From Fasciola hepatica (taxonomy: Eukaryota; Platyhelminthes; Trematoda; Plagiorchiida; Fasciolidae): DNA of 64,000 nt. The notes under the pieces are model-generated. The model saw nothing but the letters and a program-made list of their open reading frames with translations, had not been told where the DNA came from and did no database searches. Where the stretch lies: assembly GCA_948099385.1 (NCBI GenBank), contig CANUEZ040000168.1:10450001-10514000 (forward strand), in the 5' to 3' direction. Shown here one piece after another: positions 1 through 10,439 of the stretch; positions within the stretch are counted from its first letter, which is position 1; the number at the start of each line of letters is the position of its first letter. The translations under genes were made by a program, and so were the position numbers.

Positions 1-1075
1 GGGCAAAGCCGGTAAACCGTCCAAGGTAGTTGGAGCACATGTGGAACCTAGATGCTGAAATAAAGGAGCCCTCTAACTGCTCCCCAATCCGTCTACGCCT
101 GCTTTCTTTCAGCTCTTCGGATCGCTTCAGAATCCGGGCGAAGACATCCACCAGGAAGCACCTGGAGGATAACCATGTCTTCAGATATCTATTCTCACCT
201 TCGACCCTGTTGGTGGTGAAAGTCCCAAACGAGGTGGCCCATTTAATGCTGTAAGCAGCCCACATGTCTTCATAGGGCAGCCAAGTCCGACTTAGATATG
301 AGAAAGCCCAGCATGGCCACCGCGGTTTGACTGATGCGTTGCATCAGCCAGCACTACCTCACAATATCTAGTCACTAACAGCTTAGCCGACTGAGGCAAA
401 TAGAAAACGTAACTCACCGCCCCGTCTTCCGACAGGGTACGCAAACCCCCGAACTTTCTACCATCTCTTTTATCTTCAGTGCATCCGACCAAGCATCGAG
501 ATGATGTTGCCTAGCCCTTAAAGGGTGCACGCCTCTCACCACAAACAACCTGTCGAAGTTGTTCCGAGAGTGGGTACATATTTCGCTAGTTTTCCGTAAA
601 GTCGCCATCATTCTTGCAACTTCTGTTTCATGACCTGTAGTCGGTTTCCTATTCTTGACATACATCTTGTCACTGAGCAAACGGAAGTCGTGATTATGCA
701 GCAGACACTTGTGCACCAACTTGTACTGAGGTCCGACAGCACGGACAATGACAAATGCAGGACAGTAGGTATTACTGTATTTACGGGAATCGCTACGTGT
801 CAGCACCACAACACTCACCATGTGGCAGCCACTTGAGGCCTCCGGTTGTGAAAGCAACAATACTTTAGACGATAATAAGGAAACGATTTCGGAAAGACAC
901 CGGAATGCGTGTGCAGCCACTTTGAACCACTTTCACTATCATAAATGTAAAGAGACCATGACGCTTCACTCTGAAAAACACGAAAATCATTATCAAAATA
1001 TGAAAGACTTGTACACATCACGAACCAAACGAGCGAACGTTCCAGAACCATCCACTGCAGTGGCTCCCGCAGCAC
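1..1075 (-). pseudogene. MULE/ZSWIM-type DDE transposase, decayed and cut by the window edge
   Basis: On the minus strand, parts of one transposase follow each other in different frames. About 920-414 holds the FAR1/ZSWIM-like region that precedes a MULE core, with KLVHKCLLHNHDFRL. About 492-292, in another frame, holds EVVLADATHQSNRGG, the first-Asp block (family form DATHxTN). About 290-1, in a third frame, holds WLPYEDMWAAY and TTNRVEGENRYLKTWL, the end of the core. Only about ten codons separate the DATH block from WLPYE, where relatives have well over 100 residues, so the middle of the core, including the second catalytic Asp, appears deleted. The N-terminus may reach 1,075 through SYFDNDFRVF. 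The C-terminus runs off the window. It cannot encode an active enzyme as it stands. The family call rests on these three motif blocks in the correct order; the superfamily (MULE) is surer than the subfamily. Confidence 0.75.
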
Positions 1076-2579
1076 CGGACGCCATTGCGATCAACTGCAG
1101 TGATAACCTTGATCACAAAACTTATATACTCTCATTCCACACAATCAAACAAAAATCGCACCATAACATTTCACGCGCATCTTATTTTCCAGGGGCACCG
1201 TTCCATCAGTTCCAACCATTTCACATATATCAGTCCCACAACTTCATCCGGGCCATATTCAAGCCCGTATGTTTAGACACTATCGATTGTCATGCTTGAG
1301 CAGCGGGGATTTGAAGCTTTGGGTCCTACTTATGACTCTATTTGGCTGCATACTTGAGGTTTGTATATATTTGTACCTTTTATGAGCTTCAGTTTTGTAC
1401 CGTAGAAACTACGAACCAGTCTTGTTCTGGTTTTAAGGTTCTTTTGAATTGGCTACGCGTTGCTCGATTTGCGAGAATTGACTTACAACAGGCGGGGTTC
1501 AGCCGATAGCTGTGAACAGTAGGCATATCAATACCGGGGTTTCATCAGAGCAGAGGCAGCATAATATGGCTATTCCCACCATGTATTGACCACTGCATTA
1601 GACATCGGCCAGCTGGTTAGTGGTTTTACAGGGAACAAAAAAGGTTAAAATCGAGGAAGGCGGGGTCAAACAGGAGTATGTAAAAGCTCGGCCGGCGTAC
1701 TTCTTCCAGTATCCTTAGCTCTCCGACCATACGCCCCAAGCAGCACGCCCCGTCAGTATCAAAACAAGGTTTCCTCATCTTGGCATTAAAGCCGAAGCGG
1801 CGCCCTGGAACAACCACCGACCTCCACGGTGCTGCCTCCTGTCCGCCAGCTGGGCCGTTGACGTGTTATGAACCACCTTTCTCGCTCTATTGATACTACA
1901 AACTACCAATCTGATGCATGCTTAGGCCCGCTACTTCTCAGAGCTTGTCACTGGCGCTCCTCTAAACTTCCTATGAACCTACCTGCCACTTCACCAAGAT
2001 CTGCACTTGCCCATCTGACCAATCCCCACGAGAGCCCTCAAGCCCAATCGGCATTTGCTGCAAGCATATCCTCGGATGCCGTAGAAGGCAACCAACTAGG
2101 CCACCGTCCAGTCCCACCCGACGTCATCGATCCTTTACGTAGGAACAACCATAAGAGACACTCCCGTGCCACAAACCCACCCGTCGCCACCATATATCCC
2201 TCCGTACTCCTCAGACACGCACCACCCATATCACAGAGTTAGCATGCCCCCGCTGTTTTAACCGACTCCTATGTACTAGTCTCCGCCTAATCCCGAGGTT
2301 CCACTTACGTATGGTGGCAAATACCCTGGGATGGTACCTGTACCCCGCAACCCCGCTTGACATACCCATCCCCAAACTAGCCGGCACCCGTACCCCTTAA
2401 TAGCCTTCAAAACTTTCCATTTATTGTCATTCCCCTCCCACTCCCATCTCACTCTACCGCCTAGTTACCCACAGCATCCCTACACCCTGGAAGCAAACCG
2501 TCAAGCCTTATAATCGAACAGGTCGAACAGGTAAGTTATCATAAGTGAAGAAATCAATTGTTTCCCGCTCAGAGCCATC
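1076..2579. other. No recognisable gene; partly C-rich stretch
   Basis: I see no coding signal I can name. From about 1,840 to 2,500 the plus strand is rich in C and CCAC/CCTC runs, unlike the AT-richer flanks, and holds an open frame of 124 codons (1,868-2,242). That frame has low-complexity composition and no motif, so it is not called as a gene. Confidence 0.4.
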
Positions 2580-2956
2580 TGTAAAGGTTATTCACACTGT
2601 GAGTAACACGTGGCCAATTCAAAACGAATCCCAAAGTCAGAACAAGCTTGATTCGCTGTTTCTACAGTACTGGATTGACAAGTTATACACACATAAATAT
2701 GTACAAACCTCAACTGCACGGCCACAACGTCTAGCAACGAGGAGCAGAGTTTAACAAAGGTCAATGTCAGGTACCACCGTCACGGCAGCCTAAGTTCGAA
2801 TCAAAATTATGCCACTTCACGTGAGTAAAATATAAAAAATGTTGAAGTGTAGCGATTGGTGCATGTTGTACTTGTTCGAGGGTCAATAAAATGAAGAGCA
2901 TAGTCTAAACAATACAAGTATATGAAAACGGCTAGTGAGGATTTCCACGCATGTAC
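2580..2956 (-). repeat. 3' LTR of the BEL/Pao element
   Basis: Direct repeat of 8,260-8,636. The core 2,588-2,956 matches 8,268-8,636 over 369 bp with one difference (C at 2,647 region against T in the other copy) and no indels. A weaker match extends to 2,580. It lies just downstream of the integrase end on the minus strand, where the 3' LTR should be. TG/CA ends are not clean, so the boundary may be off by about ten bases. Confidence 0.85.
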
Positions 2957-3630
2957 GTTTCACCGCCCACCGAATCCTCCCATGAAACGACCAACATCCA
3001 AGGAGTAAATGGGGGTATTGATTGGCCCTAACCTACCTGGACCTTAATTCGGCGCATACTTAAGTCGCTATGGCCATCATCTATCGTTGGCCAGTCGCAG
3101 ACGCTGTTGTAGGTTTTCCTGAGGTTAGGCCCCATCTCTGGACTCCTTAGAGTTTCTTCTGAGGGTGATATGATTTTATCCGTATACGAAAAGGACTTTG
3201 ATGTGATCGGGAGGAAAAGGCTGCTCAAACAAGAGTAAAGTACGTGGCTAGATGAAGACTGAGAATCCTTGAAGAAGAATCGAGATTGCTATAGGCCTAT
3301 CAAACATCAGGAGATCAACGTGTGGTGCTATCACTATAGAAGGGTGTTTGACTCACAAATTATATCCACTGGAGCACAGGTTCAATAATAATACAAATAG
3401 GATGTCACGGAAAATGAGGTAGTCCTACAAACGGTCAGCAAGTGCTTAGCCAGGAGTTTCCGCTACTTCACAAACAGTGACGTGTCGTGTGATAACTTAG
3501 GGTTTCGACAACTAACTCCATTGTAAATCGTGAACAACGTATGAAATTAGACACAAATATACTTCAAAGGCGGTGCGAAGGGTTGGGGCCTACGGGAGAA
3601 TGCATGAGGAATAAATAAATAAATTCAGCT

Positions 3631-5166
3631 TCAGTTGGTATCAGTAGACTCGGTTTTAGCTTGGTCTGTAGCGTCGACTTCTCCCTCGCCATTGTCACCT
3701 TCAAGCAAACACACCTTACGGATATCTCGCAATACGTTTCCTTCGTTCGTCCTCACCACCACCATGCGCACGAGGCCATCAATTTCTGTACAGCAATCCT
3801 TGTTCACTCCAGCCTGCCAATCGCCTTTATGTAAGTGGCTTTCCACGAGAATGACTACATCGCCACTTCTGAACAACCTCTATTTGGAGATCCACCTTTG
3901 CCGAAGCTGCTGTGTCGATAAGTATTCCCTCGTCCAATGTTTCCAGAAAGCCTGTGCCAGATGGTTCATTTATTTCCATCCTACGATACACACTCCACGT
4001 AGGGTTTTCGGTGTGATTGCTCCTGCCTTTGACCGCAGTAATAAGAGGTCTTTGAGGGTTAGAGCCGGTTCGCCTTCCGGTTCTGGGACAATCGGCACCA
4101 GGGGTCTGCTGTTTAGTATGCACCCCACTTCTGTTAGTAAGGTAGTCAGCGTCTTGTCATCGAGGTTTTGTTGTGAGGTCAGGGCCGTGGGTATTTTCCT
4201 AGTCGATCGAATCAGCACTTCCCAAACGCCACCGCGATGAATGGCATAGATTGGATTGAAGTGCCACTCTATCCCTTTTGCTACCGCCTCGTTTTGTATT
4301 TTGGGGTGGTTCAGGCGGCTCCACCACTTCTCTAACTCCTTATGAACTCCAACGAAGTTCGAGCCATTGTTTGAGCATACGTTCTTGGGGACGCTCCGCC
4401 TCGCGGCAAACATTTGAAAGGCCATTAGAAATGAATCATTGGTGGTATTATGCACTACTTCAAGATGAAATGCTCTGGATTGTAAACAAGTTACCAGGCA
4501 GCCATACCACTTTCGCGTGCTCCTTTACTGTCGTACAAGTAAGGGGCCAATATAATCGACGCCAATTTCCACGAACGGGCTCCATCCTACTTGAATTCTC
4601 ACGGCTTGAAGAGGGGCCATCATTTGTTGGCCTGCTACCGCTCTCCGGCGACGACAAGTGATGCAGTTGCCCATGACTCGCTTGACCGTCACCGGTCCCT
4701 TTGTCACTCAAAATCGTCGGTGTATATTGTTCAGTGAGTGGTCCAAACCTGCGTGTCCCTTCTTCCGATGTACATGGTCTATCAGGCATCTGGTTATGTG
4801 GTGGTCACCAGGGATTATTGTGGGGTGTTTTGTTTCGTACTCCAGATTTGAATTCGTCAGCCGCCCTCCAACTCCCATAAGTTCATTGGCTCGCATGGGG
4901 ATAAGTCTTCGGATACTGCTGTAAAACAGCCTGCTCCCCCTGGTGTTGTCATCTATCCTGGCTAGCTGGCGGGCCTCGAAAGGGAAAGCGTTTAGTTTTA
5001 GTAGGCGTGAATGTCGAGTTGGGCTTAGTTCGGCTCGCCCGGTAGTATCGTCCCCAAATTTAATGTGTTCTGTGGTCGTGCGGCTTTCATAATCAATAAG
5101 AGTGTATTGTATCGTGTCCACCAGACCACGGCTCTTAACATTTTTGTCCAGCTGGGGAATTGGCAC
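3631..5166 (-). pseudogene. BEL/Pao integrase and C-terminal domain, inactivated
   Basis: One continuous minus frame from 5,166 to 3,631 covers the integrase, broken by nonsense codons near 4,708, 4,525, 3,970 and 3,877. It opens with the zinc-binding region: GGRLTNSNLEYETKHP, then IPGDHHITRCLIDHVHRKK, and after the first stop CITCRRR. The stop near 4,708 sits where the family has Trp after RRF. The core starts with EIGVDYIGPLLVRQ (first Asp present). The second-Asp block reads VCSNNGSNF, where the family has SDNG, so the catalytic Asp is Asn. The Glu block GGVWEVLIRS is kept. The C-terminal part has FRSGDVVILVESHLHKGDW and GLVRMVVVRT, typical of the domain that ends BEL Pol. Together the stops and the Asp change show a dead integrase. 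Confidence 0.88.
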
Positions 5167-5264
5167 AGTTTCTCTATCAGGCTTACGCTTTCCGTGAATT
5201 TTATAGCCAGTAACAGTCTTTTGGTCTCGATATCGCCATCGCCAGGCTTAGGTATTAGTAGAGT

Positions 5265-6134
5265 TGGTCACATCTCTTTAGATGCGGTTAGGAAGTCCGG
5301 TCCCGTTGTCCACATCCGAAACCTCTCCAGTGTTTTCAAGCCCCTTGAGCAGAAGTCGGCCGGGTTACTGGTGGATTGTGCTTGGTGCCATTGATCGGTC
5401 TTAGTCGACTCGTGGATTGTAGTGAGTCTGTTGGCCACGAAGGTGTTAAAGCGAGCGGTAATAATGATTATGTGATGAAGTACAGTGGCTGAGTCCGTCC
5501 GAAGGTTTGGCTCCTAGCTTATCTGATCGAAGCATCTCCTAATCAGCGTCGCGGCTTCCACGGCCAGTACTGCAGCCGTCGGTTCCAGCCTCGGAATGGA
5601 CACCGTTTTCAGTGGAGCCACTCTCGCCTTTGCAAATACCATCTGACTGTGCCGCTCACCATTTTCGTCTACCCAGCAGCTGTAAGCCACTATCCCGTAG
5701 CCTGTTTCTGATGCATCAGAAAATAAGTAGTGCTAAGCTTCGTTTGTGCACTTGATTTTTGTCAAGCATCTTTGTATTTTGATCTCACCAATTTGATCTA
5801 GGCTGTGCAACCAGTCAAGCCGTCGCTTGTCGTCGTCATCCTGGAGAGGTTCATCCCAACCCGTTCCTCTCTGGCACAGCGATTGCAGCAGGCACTTTCC
5901 CGGTAACAACCATGGCGGAACGAAACCTAGAGGATCATGGAGGCTTGAGACTGACGGTAGGATTATCCTTTGTGTGGCTGGTCGGTTGAGTAGGTCCAGA
6001 GTGAATATGAATTCGTCACCTCCGGGTTTCCACGGAAGTTCAAGTGCGCGCTCCGTTTGTGAAGAGGATCCCAAAAGCTCTCTCACACGCTCCAAGTCTA
6101 TGTTACATTGCACGGCTCGCATGTATTCTATCAA
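5265..6134 (-). pseudogene. BEL/Pao RT thumb/connection and RNase H
   Basis: From 6,134 the minus frame gives the last part of BEL reverse transcriptase: SSVSSLHDPLGFVPPWLLPG and WDEPLQDDDDKRRLDWL. A TAG at 5,733-5,735 interrupts it, and the same frame then continues into RNase H with HYLFSDASETGYG, FAKARVAPLKTVSIPRLEP, RTDSATVL and a later NPADFCSRGL. The Asp of FSDAS, the Glu of PRLEP and the Asp of TDS, expected to be catalytic, are present. The frame shifts somewhere between about 5,280 and 5,166 before integrase. The segment sits between the deleted RT palm and integrase, as expected in BEL elements. Confidence 0.85.
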
Positions 6135-6564
6135 TTATTATGGTTCTTAAATTAGCCTGGTTTTGAGGAAGCATAGTCTTTTCGGGGCCATTTCTCGGCT
6201 GTTTGGCATGGGTTTCAATTTGGGTTTCCACGAGACAGGAACATCAAAACGATCCATTACATACTAGGCATTCTAGGCTACAATTTTCAAAGCCGACCTA
6301 TCTTCTCGTGATGAGGATTCTCTATCAATACCCAGGTCAGAAAATTAGGCGTTTTACAGCCGTTGGAATGCTTGTTCAGTGTCCGCCGTTTTCACTAAAG
6401 TGCAGTTGATTTGGATTTGTTTGCCGCCTCTTCCATCTGTACTACCATATAAAGTCCAGCCAAATATAGTGCGTACTGCATAGGGTGCTTTGCGGCTTCC
6501 TATTCTCTGATCCAGAATCCAATGCAATTCCGGTACATTACAACCGATCAGCAGATCAATTTAT
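6135..6564 (-). pseudogene. BEL/Pao pre-RT segment ending at a deletion
   Basis: Minus-strand reading gives LLIGCNVPELHWILDQR, PYAVRTIFGWTLYG and, after two stops, VPVSWKPKLKPMPNSR and APKRLCFLKTRLI. This is the linker between protease and RT plus the first residues of RT. In relatives about 300 residues of RT fingers and palm, including YxDD, should follow. Here the sequence goes almost directly to the thumb-proximal segment IEYMRAVQCNIDLERVRELLG. I see no YxDD anywhere in the element. Stop codons also occur within this piece. Confidence 0.75.
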
Positions 6565-6905
6565 TTACTCCGCCACTCCTCGATCGTAACCCCGTTGAGA
6601 TGCGGTCACTGAGTCAGAATCGATTGCACTGACCAAGATGCTCTCATCTGCAGATCCTTTATGGTGAATGCTTCCAGAGTTTCTGCTCCATCGCTGTTGA
6701 CCAAGGAAGCGAGTTGTAGGTGCAGTTTGCTCGACTGGATGACTTGGGTGCCACTCACTGTGCTCATTGTCAGTGAAGAATGGTTCCCTCTGATCGCACA
6801 TCTGTCTGCAAACTCCTTCCTTATTAGAGTGGTATCCGAGCCGCTATCTACGAAGGCCAACGCTCTTATGACCCCAACTGGGGTTTCTACGCCAACTGCT
6901 ATTAC
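6565..6905 (-). pseudogene. BEL/Pao aspartic protease
   Basis: The minus frame has ALAFVDSGSDTTLIRKEFA, the DSG active-site block of a retropepsin-like protease, followed by about 80 residues that end at a stop near 6,606. It follows the zinc-knuckle region and precedes the pre-RT segment, as usual for BEL. The DSG triad is intact; the downstream junction to pol is out of frame. Confidence 0.7.
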
Positions 6906-7205
6906 TTACAGGCCAATGGGCCTGCTAGTGGAGCGAGACACTGAGCAGACCAAACTTGGCTTCTTGGTTTCTTTGGCATTCAATTTCTGGGGTTTGTGTA
7001 GTAGGTTACGGTGCTTCCCATGGCATCCAGCCTGACTACAACTGGGTTTCTTTCGGCACACTACTGCTCGATGCAAATCTTTGAGACAGACGAAGCACGA
7101 GCCTAGTCTCTTAGCCATTCCCCATCGTCCATCGAAGTCTATTTTGTGGAAGCGAGGGCATTCCGCTAAACAATGAAGCTCCCCACAAACTTTACGCACC
7201 GGCAA
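6906..7205 (-). CDS. BEL/Pao Gag zinc-knuckle region (open part)
   Basis: This open minus-strand segment has CGELHCLAEC, then CFVCLKDLHRAVVC (a perfect CX2CX4HX4C knuckle), then CSQAGCHGKHRNLLH. The set of three Cys/His clusters is characteristic of BEL/Pao Gag just before the protease. The role in a working element would be packaging element RNA. It lies between the Gag helical region (7,289-8,209) and the protease, with a short gap whose reading frame was not resolved. Confidence 0.75.
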   Translation of the reverse strand: MPVRKVCGELHCLAECPRFHKIDFDGRWGMAKRLGSCFVCLKDLHRAVVCRKKPSCSQAGCHGKHRNLLHKPQKLNAKETKKPSLVCSVSRSTSRPIGL

Positions 7206-7288
7206 GTTTTCACCTCCGCGAGATAATGCTTTTGTGTTTTCCCATGGCTGGCTTCTACTTGGTTCCCCGGTCCAGGTTTGCTCCGTCG

Positions 7289-8209
7289 TTATCCTAGGTA
7301 ACTTGCTTGTCTCGCGAACATGCTGACCAAATGACTGTTTTCTATTCGGGCATGACGGTCTATAAACTGCCTCAGGTTTTTAAAAGTGGTTTCTCGCCCG
7401 AATATACAGAGCCCTTCGGCTTCCTCGGCCCATCTATTCCGTAGTTCTGTGGGTAAACTGCTCACTATGGTCTCCATTGTGTGCAGTGCATTTAGGTCTG
7501 ACCGGTAATCTGGGGGATTCAATGCGCTGCCGCAGTTCTTCATTTCTATCATCAGGCTGGCTAGAGAGCCTGACTCGCCTTTGGAACGTTTTGCCTCTGA
7601 TAGTACACCATCGACCAAATTCCGGGCGGCTTTAAATGGAACAGGTTTTTCAGGATTTCACGTGTCCGGGTGTAACTCCTTTCAAGATCTAGCATCGCTC
7701 ACCAGTCGACTGCTTCCCTGGATCTTCCACGACAGTAATCTAGTAGGTGCAAGAATCTCTGTCTTGGATACTCTCCTTTCCAAAATGTTCTCTTATTGTT
7801 TAACGAACTTAAAGTACCGCTCTGTTCGAAGGGCAACAATTCCACTTTTGTCAAGTCAGTAGCATGGGTTACACTGGTACAAGTCGAACTTAATCGTTCC
7901 ACGAAACTGCTAGGCTCAATGGCCGTATGCTCCGTGGTCTCCAAAGTCACTTCTAGCTCCCGTCTTCGGAGATGACCTTTCCTGGCAGATTCAGCCTCCT
8001 CCCTAGCCTGCCTAAGCTGGGTCTCTAATTCAACCATCCTAAACCGATAGATATCATCACCTTTAAATTCTTCACTACTAGATGAATTACATGAAATTGC
8101 ACTGACAGCACTAGCGGACCTAGCAATATCTAAGGAATCAGTATCACCCGAAAATACCCCAGGGACTGTGCGGGTTACCCCCCGTTCGGCTTCGGTTTGC
8201 CTTAGTCAT
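7289..8209 (-). pseudogene. BEL/Pao Gag N-terminal and central region, frameshifted
   Basis: An ATG at 8,209-8,207 starts a minus reading beginning MTKANRSRTG. It runs into a run of six G (plus 8,178-8,183) where a one-base shift is needed to stay open. After it the frame continues through a Ser-rich stretch into MVELETQLRQAREEAESARK (8,037), a charged helix likely to be coiled coil. A second open part (7,618-7,289) holds SDLNALHTMETIVSSLPTEL and RNRWAEEAE, typical of BEL Gag. The two parts are in different frames near 7,620-7,700. The 5' LTR ends about 50 bases upstream of the ATG, which suits a Gag start. Confidence 0.7.
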
Positions 8210-8259
8210 CTGCTTGGCATTTCCAATTGATTTCCTCCTGGAGATTCCAAGTTGAGAAC

Positions 8260-8636
8260 TGTAACGTTTATTCACACTGTGAGTAACACGTGGCCAATTC
8301 AAAACGAATCCCAAAGTCAGAACAAGTTTGATTCGCTGTTTCTACAGTACTGGATTGACAAGTTATACACACATAAATATGTACAAACCTCAACTGCACG
8401 GCCACAACGTCTAGCAACGAGGAGCAGAGTTTAACAAAGGTCAATGTCAGGTACCACCGTCACGGCAGCCTAAGTTCGAATCAAAATTATGCCACTTCAC
8501 GTGAGTAAAATATAAAAAATGTTGAAGTGTAGCGATTGGTGCATGTTGTACTTGTTCGAGGGTCAATAAAATGAAGAGCATAGTCTAAACAATACAAGTA
8601 TATGAAAACGGCTAGTGAGGATTTCCACGCATGTAC
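8260..8636 (-). repeat. 5' LTR of the BEL/Pao element
   Basis: Partner of the repeat at 2,580-2,956, with a constant offset of 5,680 bp and one mismatch in the 369-bp core. It lies directly upstream of the Gag start on the minus strand. Flanks differ on both sides (atgtacG against atgtacC at the outer end). A clean target-site duplication was not found. Confidence 0.85.
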
Positions 8637-9325
8637 CTTGCATCCTCCACCTCCCCGGCCATATAGATAACCACCCAAAAGTCCATAACTCTGGCCCTTC
8701 ACAAACCTATGCCACTGACCCCTCACAAGTATAGCTTCTTGGCCACATCTCGTCACTTCATTTAAGCTGGTTGTTGCATGTTCACGGCTCGTACCATTCA
8801 GTATATAGCGACTGAAATGGTTTCCCTGAGGTAACTCCCGAATCGGCCCTAAACACTCAAGCTAACCACGGTCGATATCCGCCCCTGATGTTACAATGTC
8901 CGTCGCCGCCTGGTCGTTCCTCTACATTGCCTATTAACTCTTCTAAGTCACCCATCCCGGACACCTAAATCCGCCCGAATGAGTTTTCCTCGGCCTTATT
9001 CATTTCCAGGTCTACTTTAAACAAGTTTTTCTGCTCAAAGCATTACGTCACAAATATCATGTCCCGATGTCATCTTCACTACTAATTCCTGGATCAGAGA
9101 ACAATCCCACTAGCAAAATTCTGCCTGGGAGATTCAAAGGTTTTGGAACAAATAGGATTGGCAAGCGCAGAGGCGGGTATCTAGTTTAAATTAGGTGCCT
9201 CCCTTCAGTAGCTCAACTGGACACCATACTCGGCTCAACTCCGGATTCTCCATGGCCTACAATTCAGTTCTAAACTATCTTCATGCACCTTGGTTTTGTG
9301 TATCGCCTGCTCTCCTTTGCTACTA
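8637..9325. other. No recognisable gene
   Basis: I see no coding motif, RNA gene or repeat family that I can name here. The first 150 bases are C-rich on the plus strand. Confidence 0.4.
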
Positions 9326-10030
9326 TAAACTATCTTTTAATCCCATTTGAAACGAATGGAGAGTGCACGAAAACGGGAGTCCATTTTCGGAATCACACCG
9401 TGATTCTTCCGGAGGTAATTCGTCGGTTAACACGGCTAACATTCAGAACGAGGACACATGGTCTAAGTATGGAGTTTCGACACCAGTATTATGGCATTGT
9501 ATCTGGATGGCAGGACAAAACTGCCCCGGAAGCAGGTGACGGGTTTCGCGGTTTCGCTCATCAGGTATGCGTACTCGGTACTCTTCCGCCTAATCATCCT
9601 TATGCTTGAGCACTCCACATTTGGTTTGCAGCTGTAATCTCAACTGAATTGAATGGCGCGTGCACAAACGGGGAGCCCATCTTTAGGATCACACGGTGAT
9701 TCTCCCAGTGTCATACAGATACAAAGCCATGCTACTCATATCGAAAAATCTATACTCGTTCTGAAAGTTAGCCGTGTTAACCGGCGAATTACCTTTGGAA
9801 GAATCACCGAGTGATTCCGAAAATGGACTCCCCGTTCATGCACGTTCTATTCGATTCAAATGAGAATACAGCTGCAAACCAACTATGGAGTGCCCAAATA
9901 TAGGGATGATTAGGCAGAAGAGTACCGCGTGCGCATACCCGATGAGCGGCAATAACCGCGAAACAGGTCGTGTGCTTCGGAGAAATTTTGTCCTGCCATC
10001 TAGATACAATGCCATACTACTCATATCGAA
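9326..10030. repeat. Unnamed repeat: about 1.4 tandem copies followed by an inverted copy
   Basis: A sequence with landmarks such as GGTAATTCG, GGTTAACACGGCTAAC and GGCATTGTATCTGGATGGC occurs forward from about 9,341. The block around GTGCAC recurs 297 bp later (9,363 and 9,660). The same family then appears on the opposite strand from about 9,723 to 10,025. The arms 9,485-9,712 and 9,795-10,025 are inverted relative to each other, with many substitutions. Weak open frames cross both copies but are not clearly coding. The family was not recognised; it could be an old element end or a satellite monomer. Confidence 0.7.
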
Positions 10031-10439
10031 TAGACTTAACTCGCCTAAATGAAGCTTTTGACTAACTTTTGCCACTACTCTCGGCATAGAAAACCGTAGC
10101 CGGTGATTTTAAGTGGCCAGAAGCATCATAGACTAAGCTCGCTAATCCCCTCAAAACATCAGACTTTTCAAGCCCACTCATATTGGGGCCGGGTTCAGCC
10201 TGTTCACACCCCCACTAGAGAAGCCAACACCCCAGATCTTATACTCACTCAGAGATTTCCCATATTTTAAGTTGCTTTTCTGCATAAGTGTCTGGGCAGC
10301 GACCGTAAAATAAAGGCAGATAATTTTTCTTTCCATCCTTACCAATTGGGTTACCTGACCCGATTCAAACTTTCTCTAGGTTTAAGTGGGAACCCTATGC
10401 CAAACCTCACCCAAAACAAAAATTTGAGCAGTGATTTTT

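Larger units (their letters stand above)
2580..8636 (-). mobile_element. BEL/Pao LTR retrotransposon with internal deletion in RT
   Basis: A BEL/Pao element read on the minus strand, from the 5' LTR at 8,636 to the 3' LTR at 2,580. Between the LTRs the order is gag, three zinc knuckles, aspartic protease, reverse transcriptase remnant, RNase H, HHCC integrase and the C-terminal BEL domain, which is the normal BEL order. The RT fingers and palm are missing, so the element could only have moved using enzymes from an intact relative. Integrase has several stops and a catalytic Asp changed to Asn. The LTR copies differ at one position in a 369-bp core, which implies a recent insertion. The stretch 2,957-3,630 between the end of pol and the 3' LTR has no further coding signal. 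No clear target-site duplication was found and the exact LTR ends are uncertain. Confidence 0.88.

Noticed and set aside
820..1299. 159-codon plus frame
   Set aside because: It overlaps the MULE N-terminal region on the other strand and has no motif of its own.
2545..2754. Plus frame repeated at 8,252-8,434
   Set aside because: Both copies are antisense to the BEL LTRs; repetition is due to the LTR pair.
3635..4240. 201-codon plus frame
   Set aside because: Antisense of the BEL integrase; the minus strand explains the sequence.
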